Assembly: GCF_042661025.1 (NCBI RefSeq)
Contig: NZ_JBHSWH010000001.1
Location: forward strand, 1,798,001 to 1,862,000
DNA length: 64,000 bases
From: Flexivirga alba
GTDB lineage: Bacteria; Actinomycetota; Actinomycetes; Actinomycetales; Dermatophilaceae
Reading direction: 5' to 3'
The position numbers and the translations under genes were made by a program. Positions 27,900 through 36,538 of the stretch are shown in pieces (position 1 is the stretch's first letter; each line of letters starts with the position of its first letter). The notes under the pieces were generated by a model that saw only the letters and a list, made by a program, of their open reading frames with translations, ran no database searches and was not told the origin of the DNA.

Positions 27900-28816
27900 A
27901 TGAGCAGCCAAGCTGACACATTCGGTCGGTATGTCGGGATCCTCGCCGAGACTCTCGACGATCACTCGACGTCCCCGGCCCAGTTGGCGGGGCGGCTCTA
28001 CACGTCGCGGTTCCACCTGGACCGCATCGTGTCGTCGGTCAGTGGTGAGCCGCCCGCGACGCTCCGCAGGAGGCTTCTGCTCGAGCGCGCGGCATACCGG
28101 CTCATCACCAGCGAGCGCCGGATCCTCGACGTGGGAGTCGAAGCCGGCTATGCCTCGAACGAGGCCTTCACGCGTGCCTTCGCCCGCCTCTTCGGTATGG
28201 CGCCACGCGATTTCCGTTCTCACCCGGGGAATTCAAGGTCCCGGCGAACAACGGAGTCCACTTTCAACCACCGGGAGGGCTACGGCTGCCCGGCACAGGA
28301 GGCTTCACCGCCATGGAACTACTGACTCGAATGATCGACCATCACATCTGGCTGACCGGCGAATTCGTTGACCGCGCAGCACGATTGACCGACGCCCAGC
28401 TGGATGAACGCATCGAGTACGGCCTCGACGACGACCCGGACGTGATGACATTGCGCCGGTTGCTGTCGCGCCTGGTCGGCCAGATGGGCATGTGGAACGC
28501 CGTTCTGGCGAACCGCGAATACGACTGGAGCGTCGAGGAACACGAGTCGGTACTCTCGCTGCGCTCACGGCTGACGGTCGACGGCCCACGCTTCGCCGAA
28601 AACGTGCGCGCCGCGATCCAGCGCGGCGAGCTCGACGACACCTTCGTCGATGCCGCCTGTGAGCCTGCGGAGGTCTTCACCTACGGCGGAATGATCGCGC
28701 ACGTGCTGACCTTCGCCGCGCACCGTCGGACCCTGGTGGCGTTGTCCCTGGACAAGCACGGCGTCACCGACCTGGGCTGGGGCGACCCGATGCGGTGGGT
28801 CGCCGAACCTGCCTGA
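27900..28816 (+). CDS. AraC-type HTH protein fused to a DinB-like domain (frame shifted at 28226-28229)
   Basis: The N-terminal part is an AraC DNA-binding domain (LAGRLYTSRFHLDRIVSSVS, RRLLLERAAYRLITS, EAGYASNEAFTRAFARLFGM). As given, the frame stops at 28325 with a nonsense tail. Adding one G to GGGG 28226-28229 restores the family's linker (SHPGEFKVPANNGVHF, QPPGGLRLPGTGG) and runs straight into the DinB-like helical domain (MELLTRMIDHHIWLTGEFVD, MIAHVLTFAAHRR), giving about 305 residues. If the shift is real, 28313-28816 would be a separate DinB-like gene. Such regulators may sense a small molecule; the target is unknown. Confidence 0.78.
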
Positions 28817-28820
28817 GCCG

Positions 28821-29546
28821 CTACTCCTCGGAGATCGTCATCGACGCGAGGCGTTGCCCGGCGAGCACGACACCAACTGCGAGCGCGATGACCGCGGCGA
28901 TAACGGCGTATGCCAGCGGCACCGCAGGCTTGCCGTCGTCGGGCGCGGTTGCGATGTGTTGCACGACGGCATTGCCCCAGGCGCGGGCTGACAGCCACTT
29001 GACGGGGGAGAACAGCGAGGAGATCGTCGATTCCCAGATCAGCCAGAACAGCAGACAACCGACCACGCTGCGCTTCATGGTGGTCGCGAGCACGGTGAAG
29101 ATCCCGACATACGCGATCGTCGACACGACACCACCGAGCAGCGCGCCCAGGGCGACATTGCTGCTGCCACCGACCATGATCACACCGGCCACGAACATCA
29201 TCACCGCACCGAAGACGATGCCCGCCGCGAGCACGATTACCGCCTTGCTCGCGATGATCGCCACCCGGGAGATCGGCTTGGTGAGCAGGTAGATGATCGA
29301 CCCGTCGTCGAACTCGGAGTTGATCAGTGTCGTCGTGGCGACCAACGCGACGACGGGCAAGACGATGCCGATGCCGAACACGCGTAGGAAGTTCTCGGCC
29401 GAGTAGTCGTCGTCACTGCTGCCGGTGGAGACGGCGCGAACGACCGCAGCGAGGGCCAGCAGGATCACCGGCATCGCGATCATCAGCCAGACACGTGCGC
29501 GGCCGAAAAGGGAGCGCAGGCCCAGGCGCAGGATCGTGGGGTTCAT
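28821..29546 (-). CDS. ABC-2 type transporter permease
   Basis: A 241-residue membrane protein with six helices and no large loops, the ABC-2 layout: RVWLMIAMPVILLALAAVVR, GIVLPVVALVATTTLINSEF and TKPISRVAIIASKAVIVLAA. The segment NSEFDDGSIIYLLTKPISR is typical for self-contained export permeases. It is the last of four overlapping reverse genes and should pair with the ATPase encoded just upstream (ATGA overlap). The substrate is unknown. Confidence 0.85.
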   Translation of the reverse strand: MNPTILRLGLRSLFGRARVWLMIAMPVILLALAAVVRAVSTGSSDDDYSAENFLRVFGIGIVLPVVALVATTTLINSEFDDGSIIYLLTKPISRVAIIASKAVIVLAAGIVFGAVMMFVAGVIMVGGSSNVALGALLGGVVSTIAYVGIFTVLATTMKRSVVGCLLFWLIWESTISSLFSPVKWLSARAWGNAVVQHIATAPDDGKPAVPLAYAVIAAVIALAVGVVLAGQRLASMTISEE

Positions 29547-30457
29547 GTATTCACCAGGTAACTGAAGACGCTCTCGAGCGACTCATCGGTCGGGTTGAGC
29601 TCGAAGATCCGAATCCCGTTGTCGCGCGCGAGCTTCGGGACGATCTGCGCGAAGCCGCCGAAGTCGTCGGCCTCCACTTCCAAGGCGTTCGTGCCACGGA
29701 GTCGGGCGCCGCGCACCGACGGCTCGGCGAGCAGCAGAGAAGCCAGCTTCCGATCGTCGGAGCTACGGACGATGTACTGGTTGGGCCGGTCGGTCATCAG
29801 CCGCCGGATGGCCGCGAAGTCACCGCTGGCGGCGTGCCGACCGGCAACGACGACTTCGACCTGGCGGGCGATCTGCTCGACCTCCTCCAGGATGTGCGAG
29901 CTGAAGACGATCGTCCGGCCTTGCTCGGCGAACTGCGTCAGCAGCCCCATCATGTGCCGACGCTGGATCGGGTCCATGCCGTTGAACGGCTCGTCCAGCA
30001 GGAGCACCGCCGGGTCGTGCACCAGCGCCGACGCGACCTTGATGCGCTGCTTCATGCCCTTGCTGTATGTCGAGATCTTGCGGTCGGCCGCCTCTGCCAT
30101 GTCCAGCAATCCGATGGCGTGCTTCGCCGCGAGTTTCGGCTGGGGAATCTTCTGCAGCTCGGCATTGAGCCGGACGAACTGCTCACCGGTCAGGAAGTCG
30201 TAGAGCGATTCCTGCACCGGAACCAATCCGATCCGCCGGTACATCTCGACGTGGCCACGGGTCGGCTGTCCGTCGAGCGTCACGGTCCCGGCCGAGGGCG
30301 GCAACAGTCCCGCCATCATCGACAACAGCGTCGACTTGCCGGCGCCGTTCGGACCGAGGAGGCCGGTGACGCCGGGACCGATGTGCATATTGACGTCATT
30401 GACCGCCACGACGTTGCCGTACCAGCGAGAGACGTCGGTCAGCTCGAGGTCGCTCAT
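29543..30457 (-). CDS. ABC transporter ATP-binding protein (second of the operon)
   Basis: A 304-residue ATPase of an ABC-2 exporter. Walker A is GPNGAGKST (about residues 35-43), the signature is STYSKGMKQRIKVA, and Walker B is VLLLDEPFNGMD with the H-loop SSHILEE. The C-terminal roughly 90 residues form an accessory domain found in this subgroup. It starts inside the upstream permease gene and ends inside the next one (4-base overlaps). Confidence 0.92.
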   Translation of the reverse strand: MSDLELTDVSRWYGNVVAVNDVNMHIGPGVTGLLGPNGAGKSTLLSMMAGLLPPSAGTVTLDGQPTRGHVEMYRRIGLVPVQESLYDFLTGEQFVRLNAELQKIPQPKLAAKHAIGLLDMAEAADRKISTYSKGMKQRIKVASALVHDPAVLLLDEPFNGMDPIQRRHMMGLLTQFAEQGRTIVFSSHILEEVEQIARQVEVVVAGRHAASGDFAAIRRLMTDRPNQYIVRSSDDRKLASLLLAEPSVRGARLRGTNALEVEADDFGGFAQIVPKLARDNGIRIFELNPTDESLESVFSYLVNT

Positions 30458-31371
30458 AAGGAAGCTGCCTTCCGGGTGCGTGCGACCAGGATCGCGGCGG
30501 CGCCCAGCGTCCAGCAGACCGCGGCGATCGCGAAGCCGATCGTCCAGCCAGGCCCCGGGTGGAGCACCGACGGCGACGGTGTCGGTTGGTCGAAGAGGCC
30601 GCTGATGAGCTCGGCCGCGATCGAGAACGGGTTGAACAACGCCCCGACGAAACTCATCGTCCGATGGCCTCCGTCGTATGCCGCGCCCTGCACCGCGGTC
30701 ACGATCCCCGAGCTGAGCATCAACGCGACGATGACCGCGGTGACGGCCAGCCCGGAACGGGTAGTTATCGCCGACACCATGCCTCCGAAGGTCGCCAGCA
30801 TCAACGCCAGCACTGCCACGCCGACGACCGCGGCCAGGTAGTTCTTGGTGTGTTCACCCCGGTCGACGTTGGCGCCGAGGGCAGCGCCATACCAAATGGT
30901 CAGCGGTATGACGACAACGGCGAACAGCGCGGTCGTCAGCGCCGCGAGCCGCATCAGGACATACAGCGTGCGCGACAGCGGGCGGGCGAAGTAGAGCACG
31001 ATCGTCCGATACCGCAGGTCTCGGGCGAACAGGACGGGCGCCTGCGCTGCGGCGAAGATCGTGATGAGCAGCTGGGTCCAATAGGGGAAGCCGAAGTAGT
31101 TGGACAGCGGTGCGAAGAGGTTCGCTTGGTCCGACAACGACATCTTGTTCAGTTGGAGGAGCAGCCCGGCCAGGACGAGCGCGGGGATCAGCAGCAACGC
31201 GGTCATCAGCCAGGGCATGACCTTCGACTTGCCGGACCGGCCGAGCCCGAAGCAGTGTCGCAAGGACGTGAGGTAGAGCGACCAGGCGACAACGCCGGTG
31301 CTCTGGCGGCGTCCGGTGAACGGGCGATAGCCGATGTCGTGAATGACACCGCGGCGTGCCGGAGTCGTCAT
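30454..31371 (-). CDS. ABC-2 type transporter permease (first of the operon)
   Basis: A 305-residue permease with about six helices. It begins MTTPARRGVIHDIGYRPFTG, the characteristic cytosolic lead of this permease group, followed by YLTSLRHCFGLGRSGKSKVM and helices such as MTALLLIPALVLAGLLLQ. The central AQAPVLFARDLRYRTIVLYF is the conserved permease-ATPase contact region. It is coupled to both neighbours by ATGA overlaps. It should form a complex with the ATPase at 31368-32287. Confidence 0.85.
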   Translation of the reverse strand: MTTPARRGVIHDIGYRPFTGRRQSTGVVAWSLYLTSLRHCFGLGRSGKSKVMPWLMTALLLIPALVLAGLLLQLNKMSLSDQANLFAPLSNYFGFPYWTQLLITIFAAAQAPVLFARDLRYRTIVLYFARPLSRTLYVLMRLAALTTALFAVVVIPLTIWYGAALGANVDRGEHTKNYLAAVVGVAVLALMLATFGGMVSAITTRSGLAVTAVIVALMLSSGIVTAVQGAAYDGGHRTMSFVGALFNPFSIAAELISGLFDQPTPSPSVLHPGPGWTIGFAIAAVCWTLGAAAILVARTRKAASL

Positions 31372-32287
31372 GCGGCCGGGCCCCTTGCTGGCTGAAGACT
31401 TCTTCCAGGCTGTGGTGGACCTCCTGCAGGCGGACCAGCCCGAGCTGTGCGTCGGCGACCACGTCCCTGATCAGGTCGAGGGTCTCGGGTCGTTCGACCC
31501 GGACCTCGATGCGGTCACCGATCGGCCAGGCCTGAACTCCGCGGTCAAGTAGTGCCTGCCCGATCCGCCGGTCGCTGCCGGGCGGTCCGAGCACCTCGAC
31601 CAGGACGTTCCCCGTGGTGTGTGTCAGCTCCTGGGTGCGCTCGGCGCGCAGCAACCGTCCGCCGTCGATGACGATGACGTAGTCGACGGTGCGCTCGAGT
31701 TCCCCCAGCAGGTGACTGGTGACCATGACTGAGATCCCGAAGTCGTGGCCGATGCGACCGATCAGCTCGAGCATGTCGTCGCGGGCGCGCGGGTCGAGTC
31801 CGTTGGTGGGTTCGTCGAGCAGCACCAGCTGCGGACTGTGCACGATCGCCTGGGCGAGCTTGGCGCGTTGCTTCATGCCGGTCGAATAGCCGCCCATCGG
31901 GCGGTGTCGTTCTTCGGCCAGCCCGACGTGGCGCAGCACGTCCGCGGTGCGCTCGCGGGCAGCGTTGCGTGGCAGGCCGGACATCATCGCCATGTGCATC
32001 ACGAATTCGGCGGCCGACACGTCGCCGGGAAGCACATCGTGCTCGGGCATGTAGCCGACGAGCGCTCGGACGCCCGCGCCCTGCACCGTCGGGTCCATCC
32101 CGAGCACGTGCACCTTGCCGCCGGTTGGCCGCAGCAGACCGAGTAGGACCTTGATGAGGGTGGACTTGCCGGCGCCGTTGACGCCCACCACACCAGTGAT
32201 CCCTTCCGGGACAGTGAGGGTCAGGTTGTCGAGGGCGCGCACCCGTGGGTACTGCATCGTCAGGTCCTCAGCTACGGCAACTGCCAT
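31368..32287 (-). CDS. ABC transporter ATP-binding protein (stop lost by a shift at 31381-31384)
   Basis: ATPase with Walker A GVNGAGKST, signature YSTGMKQRAKLA, Walker B LVLLDEPTNGLD and the H-loop VTSHLLGE. The family C-terminus ends near VHHSLEEVFSQQ. In the given sequence the frame then runs on through the next gene as nonsense to 30854. Adding one base to the CCCC run 31381-31384 gives the ending GGPAA and a TGA that overlaps the permease ATG, exactly like the other junctions of this operon. I therefore place the end at 31368. It is the first gene of the four-gene operon. Confidence 0.82.
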
Positions 32288-32380
32288 GCCCGGGAGCCTA
32301 ACCGGGTCTATCTCGCTCCCGTCCGGCAGCGGCCGGGCGACACCGCGCCGAACGAGGAGACCAAGCCCACAGTGCTCGAT

Positions 32381-32409
32381 TTGGACTGCGCGGACGTCTC
32401 TGGCAGACT
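32381..32409 (+). promoter_or_regulatory. Probable promoter of the S10 operon
   Basis: TTGGAC (32381-32386), a 17-base spacer and CAGACT (32404-32409) match sigma-A type elements. A very similar arrangement (TTGGGG, 16 bases, TAGACT) precedes infA. Transcription would begin near 32416. Confidence 0.5.
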
Positions 32410-32415
32410 GTTCAA

Positions 32416-32725
32416 GTTGCTTGACGTGCAGTGATCACGTGCGTCGCCGACAGATCCGAAGCAAAATTGGATCCGGCGAGACATGTTGCTGCCGGCCCGA
32501 AAGCGCCCAGTCCACCAGTAGGCGGACCATGCGGGTGAGGTCGGGAAGCGCAAGCCACAGGCGCGAAATCCTACGGTTTCGCCGGCCGACCACGCCAGAT
32601 ATGTCTGCGCAGTGCTGCGAAGCACACGCGACACACCCGAGCGCGGGGGCCGGACACAAACCCTGGCATCGCACCGAACAGACCTAGTAAGTAATTGAAG
32701 TACGGCGAGAGAGAGACACGGGCGA
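32416..32725 (+). promoter_or_regulatory. Long structured leader of the S10 operon
   Basis: About 310 bases separate the predicted transcript start from rpsJ, with no gene inside. One hairpin is clear: 32444-32449 and 32453-32457 pair with 32474-32479 and 32469-32473 around an AT-rich loop. A small GTGCT/AGCAC hairpin lies nearer the gene. Such length suggests autogenous control by a ribosomal protein, but I recognise no known leader class. Confidence 0.4.
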
Positions 32726-33034
32726 ATGGCGGGACAAAAGATCCGCATCCGACTGAAGTCGTATGACCACGAAGTCATCGACAGCTCGGCGCGCAAGATT
32801 GTCGACACGGTGACTCGTGCCGGTGCAACGGTGGTCGGCCCTGTGCCGCTCCCGACGGAGAAGAACGTTTACTGCGTCATCCGTTCACCGCACAAGTACA
32901 AGGACAGCCGCGAGCACTTCGAGATGCGTACCCACAAGCGATTGATCGACATCGTTGACCCGACTCCGAAGGCCGTCGACTCGCTGATGCGTCTCGACCT
33001 GCCGGCGGACGTCAACATCGAGATCAAGCTCTGA
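32726..33034 (+). CDS. rpsJ: 30S ribosomal protein S10
   Basis: S10 (102 residues) sits in the 30S head and also serves as NusE in antitermination. It has the family start MAGQKIRIRLKSYDHEVIDS and the core PLPTEKNVYCVIRSPHKYKD, and ends LPADVNIEIKL. It is the first gene of the S10 operon, behind a long leader. Length and ends are standard. Confidence 0.97.
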   Translation: MAGQKIRIRLKSYDHEVIDSSARKIVDTVTRAGATVVGPVPLPTEKNVYCVIRSPHKYKDSREHFEMRTHKRLIDIVDPTPKAVDSLMRLDLPADVNIEIKL

Positions 33035-33054
33035 CCTGGGAGGAATGACTCGAT

Positions 33055-33720
33055 ATGACACACACAACTGAGCGTTCCGTCAAGGGCGTTCTGGGCGAGA
33101 AGCTCGGAATGACCCAGGTCTGGGACGAGAACGGCCGGCTCATCCCGGTCACCGTCGTACAAGCTGGTCCGTGCGTCGTCACCGCCGTCCGCGGCGAGGG
33201 CGAGGGCTACCACGCGGTGCAGATCGGCTTCGGCGCGATTGACCCCCGCAAGGTCAACAAGCCGTTGACGGGCCACTTCGAGAAGGCCGGCGTCACGCCG
33301 CGCCGTCACCTCGCGGAGATCCGCACCGCTGACGCCGCCGAGTACCAACTCGGTCAGGAAGTCACCGTGGAGACCTTCGAGACCGGACAGCGCATCGACG
33401 CCGTCGGCACCACCAAGGGCAAGGGCTTCGCCGGCGTCATGAAGCGTCACGGCTTCCACGGCGTCAGCTCCTCGCACGGTTCGCACAAGAACCACCGCAA
33501 GCCGGGTTCGATCGGTGGCTGCGCCACCCCGGGCCGCGTCTTCAAGGGCATGCGTATGGCGGGCCGCATGGGCGGCGAGCGCCAGACCACCCAGAACCTC
33601 ACGATTCACGCCATCGACGCCGATAAGGGTCTGTTGCTGATCAAGGGTGCCGTTCCCGGCCCCCGCGGCGGCATCGTCCTGGTGAAGACCGCGGCGAAGT
33701 CGTCCGTCAAGGAGGCCTGA
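33055..33720 (+). CDS. rplC: 50S ribosomal protein L3
   Basis: L3 (221 residues) is an early assembly protein near the peptidyl transferase centre. The GVLGEKLGMTQVWDENGR start and the loop segment GSIGGCATPGRVFKGMRMAG, which reaches toward the active site, are intact, followed by the KGAVPGPRGGIVLV end. ATG 33055 has a GGGAGGA site upstream. It stands second in the S10 operon, 5 bases before rplD. Confidence 0.97.
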   Translation: MTHTTERSVKGVLGEKLGMTQVWDENGRLIPVTVVQAGPCVVTAVRGEGEGYHAVQIGFGAIDPRKVNKPLTGHFEKAGVTPRRHLAEIRTADAAEYQLGQEVTVETFETGQRIDAVGTTKGKGFAGVMKRHGFHGVSSSHGSHKNHRKPGSIGGCATPGRVFKGMRMAGRMGGERQTTQNLTIHAIDADKGLLLIKGAVPGPRGGIVLVKTAAKSSVKEA

Positions 33721-33725
33721 GTCAG

Positions 33726-34669
33726 ATGACGACCGTTGACATCAAGAGCGCCACTGGCGCCAAGGCGGGCACCGTCGAGCTGCCGCCCGAGATCTTCGAC
33801 GTGCAGACCAACGTCCCGCTGATCCACCAGGTTGTGGTGGCACAGCTCGCGGCAGCACGTCAGGGCACGCACTCCACCAAGACCCGCGGCGAGGTCCGCG
33901 GTGGTGGCCGCAAGCCTTACCGCCAGAAGGGAACCGGTCGCGCCCGTCAGGGTTCGACCCGCGCCCCGCAGTTCGCCGGCGGTGGCATCGTGCACGGACC
34001 GAAGCCGCGCGACTACGCGCAGCGGACCCCAAGAAGATGAAGGCTGCCGCCCTGCGTGGCGCCCTGTCCGACCGGGCCCGTCACGACCGCATCCACGTGC
34101 TGACCTCCCTGGTCGAGGGCAACAAGCCCTCAACCAAGACGGCGGCCGCGGTGCTGGGTGAGCTCACCGAGCGCAAGAACCTCCTCGTGGTGCTGAGCCG
34201 CGACGAGCAGGCGGCGCTGCTGTCGGTGCGCAACCTTGAGGACGTGCACATCCTGTTCGTCGACCAGCTCAACACCTACGACGTGTTGTGCGCGGACGAC
34301 CTGGTCTTCTCCCAGGCAGCGCTGGAGCGCTTCCTGGCCGGCCCGGCCGCCGCGGTCAAGGCAGCATCGGCCGCTCCGGTCGAGACCGCCACGTCCGAGG
34401 CGACTCCGAGCGAGGCAACAGCGGCCGAGGTCGCCGACGGTGGCTACGGCGCCGACTCGGCAGCTCCGCTCGCCGACGGTGCATCGCCCGACCTGGAGAC
34501 CTTCACGGTCAAGGGCAACAAGGACTCGATGAAGTACCACGTCGCCGGTTCCCGTTGGTATGACGCCACGGTCGCCGAGGTGTGGTTCAAGACGGCCGAG
34601 GCCGCTGCTGCTGCTGGGTTCGCCCCGGCCGGCGGTGCTGCCGCGCAGAAGACCGACAAGGACAAGTGA
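33726..34669 (+). CDS. rplD: 50S ribosomal protein L4 with C-terminal added module (one-base shift at 34027-34030)
   Basis: L4 binds 23S rRNA and lines the exit tunnel. The first frame (33726-34040) holds the N-terminal part and the tunnel loop (TRGEVRGGGRKPYRQKGTGR). The second (to 34669) continues KKMKAAALRGALSDRARHDR and the rest. They join if one C is added to CCCC 34027-34030 (RTPKKMK). As written the first frame ends in TGA overlapping an ATG, which mimics two coupled genes, but L4 is essential and never split this way. After a normal L4 core comes an Ala-rich linker and a module (from 34502) nearly identical to the end of L17. Confidence 0.9.
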
Positions 34670-34677
34670 TTCTCGCC

Positions 34678-34977
34678 ATGACGCAACTGGGTAAGAACCC
34701 GCGCGACATCTTGATCGCGCCGGTCGTCTCGGAGAAGTCCTACGCGCTGCTCGACGAGGGCAAATACACCTTCGTGGTCGACCCGCGCGCGAACAAGACC
34801 GAGATCAAGATCGCCGTCGAGGAGATCTTCGACGTCAAGGTCGACTCGGTCCACACGTTGAACCGTCAGGGCAAGACGCGCCGGACCCGCTTCGGCACCG
34901 GCAAGCGCAAGAACACCAAGCGCGCCATCGTCTCGCTCAAGGAAGGCGCGATCGACATCTTCGGCTCCCAGAGCTGA
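34678..34977 (+). CDS. rplW: 50S ribosomal protein L23
   Basis: L23 (99 residues) borders the exit tunnel and docks trigger factor and SRP. It begins MTQLGKNPRDILIAPVVSEK and contains YTFVVDPRANKTEIKIAVEE, with the basic tip GKTRRTRFGTGKRKNTKRAI. The start at 34678 is 8 bases after the rplD stop. Length is standard. Confidence 0.96.
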   Translation: MTQLGKNPRDILIAPVVSEKSYALLDEGKYTFVVDPRANKTEIKIAVEEIFDVKVDSVHTLNRQGKTRRTRFGTGKRKNTKRAIVSLKEGAIDIFGSQS

Positions 34978-35016
34978 CGTCGACCGCCCCAAGACAAGAA
35001 CTCCTAAGGACAGACA

Positions 35017-35853
35017 ATGGCTATCCGCAAGTACAAGCCGACGACGCCGGGGCGTCGTGGCTCGAGCGTGGCTGACTTCGCCGAAGTCACCCGCTCGACG
35101 CCCGAGAAGTCGCTGGTGCGTCCGCTGCCCAAGACGGGCGGCCGCAACGCGTCGGGTCGCATCACGACTCGTCACATCGGTGGCGGTCACAAGCGCGCCT
35201 ACCGCGTCATCGACTTCCGTCGCATCGACAAGGACGGCATCCCGGCCAAGGTCGCTCACATCGAGTACGACCCCAACCGCACCGCCCGCATCGCACTGCT
35301 GCACTACGCCGACGGCGAGAAGCGCTACATCATCGCTCCGAACCGCCTGCGTCAGGGTGACGCGATCGAGAACGGCCCGGGCGCCGACATCAAGCCTGGC
35401 AACAACCTGCCGCTGCGCAACATCCCGACCGGTACGGTCATCCACTGCATCGAGCTGCGGCCCGGTGGCGGTGCGAAGATCGCCCGCTCGGCCGGCGCAC
35501 GCGTCCAGCTCGTCGCCAAGGACGGTCCCTACGCCCAGCTGCGTATGCCGTCCGGTGAGATCCGCAACGTCGACGTGCGCTGCCGCGCAACGGTCGGCGA
35601 GGTGGGTAACGCCGAGCAGAGCAACATCAACTGGGGTAAGGCCGGCCGCATGCGCTGGAAGGGCAAGCGCCCGACCGTTCGTGGTGTCGCAATGAACCCG
35701 GTGGACCACCCGCACGGTGGTGGTGAGGGCAAGACCTCCGGTGGACGTCACCCGGTCAGCCCGTGGGGTCAGGCCGAGGGCCGCACCCGTCGCCCGAAGA
35801 AGGAGAGCGACAAGCTCATCGTGCGTCGCCGTCGTACTGGAAAGAAGCGGTAA
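35017..35853 (+). CDS. rplB: 50S ribosomal protein L2
   Basis: L2 (278 residues) is needed for subunit joining and peptidyl transfer. Conserved parts are MAIRKYKPTTPGRRGSSVAD, RNASGRITTRHIGGGHKRAY and the C-terminal VAMNPVDHPHGGGEGKTSGG containing the essential histidine. It lies between rplW and rpsS with the normal order, and an AAGGA site precedes ATG 35017. Confidence 0.97.
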   Translation: MAIRKYKPTTPGRRGSSVADFAEVTRSTPEKSLVRPLPKTGGRNASGRITTRHIGGGHKRAYRVIDFRRIDKDGIPAKVAHIEYDPNRTARIALLHYADGEKRYIIAPNRLRQGDAIENGPGADIKPGNNLPLRNIPTGTVIHCIELRPGGGAKIARSAGARVQLVAKDGPYAQLRMPSGEIRNVDVRCRATVGEVGNAEQSNINWGKAGRMRWKGKRPTVRGVAMNPVDHPHGGGEGKTSGGRHPVSPWGQAEGRTRRPKKESDKLIVRRRRTGKKR

Positions 35854-35856
35854 GAA

Positions 35857-36138
35857 ATGCCCCGTTCATTGAAGAAGGGCCCCTTCGTCGACGATCACCT
35901 TCAGAAGAAGGTGGACGCACAGAACGAAGCCGGCACCAAGAGCGTTATCAAGACCTGGTCCCGCCGGTCGATGATCACTCCCGACATGCTCGGCCACACG
36001 CTGGCCGTGCACGACGGTCGCAAGCACGTCCCGGTCTTCGTGACCGAGGCGATGGTCGGCCACAAGCTCGGCGAGTTCGCACCGACTCGGACCTTCAAGG
36101 GTCACGAGAAGGACGACCGGAAGGGACGGCGTCGCTGA
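35857..36138 (+). CDS. rpsS: 30S ribosomal protein S19
   Basis: S19 (93 residues) forms a head complex with S13 that touches the A-site tRNA. MPRSLKKGPFVDDHLQKKVD and the segment TWSRRSMITPDMLGHTLAVH are typical, and it ends HEKDDRKGRRR. It starts 3 bases after the rplB stop and ends 1 base before rplV, so expression is coupled. Confidence 0.97.
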   Translation: MPRSLKKGPFVDDHLQKKVDAQNEAGTKSVIKTWSRRSMITPDMLGHTLAVHDGRKHVPVFVTEAMVGHKLGEFAPTRTFKGHEKDDRKGRRR

Positions 36139-36139
36139 C

Positions 36140-36538
36140 ATGTCTACGACTGAAAACACCACCCCGACCGTGGGCGCCAAGGCACAGGCCCGGTTCGTCC
36201 GGATCACGCCGATGAAGGTCCGTCGCGTCGTCGACATGGTCCGTGGCAAGAACGTCCAAGAGGCGATCCACATCCTCACCTTCGCGCCGCAGGGTGCGAG
36301 TGAGCAGGTGCTGAAGACTCTCAAGAGCGCAGTCGCCAACGCCCGCCAGAAGGCGGACCAGGCGTCGGTCGCGTTCGACGAGCGTCTGCTGGTCGTCACC
36401 GAGGCGTATGTCGACGAAGGCCCGACCATGAAGCGTTTCCGTCCCCGTGCGCAGGGTCGCGCGAGCCGGATCCTGAAGCGGTCCAGCCACATCACGTTGT
36501 ACGTTGCACAGCCCGAGCGAAAGGACGGTGGCCGGTAA
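36140..36538 (+). CDS. rplV: 50S ribosomal protein L22
   Basis: L22 (132 residues) has a long beta hairpin lining the exit tunnel near the macrolide site. Features are AKAQARFVRITPMKVRRVVD and EAYVDEGPTMKRFRPRAQGR, the hairpin tip, ending HITLYVAQPERKDGGR. The stop shares one base with the rpsC ATG (TAATG). Confidence 0.97.
   Translation: MSTTENTTPTVGAKAQARFVRITPMKVRRVVDMVRGKNVQEAIHILTFAPQGASEQVLKTLKSAVANARQKADQASVAFDERLLVVTEAYVDEGPTMKRFRPRAQGRASRILKRSSHITLYVAQPERKDGGR

Noticed and set aside
34037..34669. Second half of rplD as an independent gene with its own ATG
   Set aside because: It lacks a ribosome site, begins inside a conserved L4 segment and continues the L4 fold. One base in a C run explains the split.
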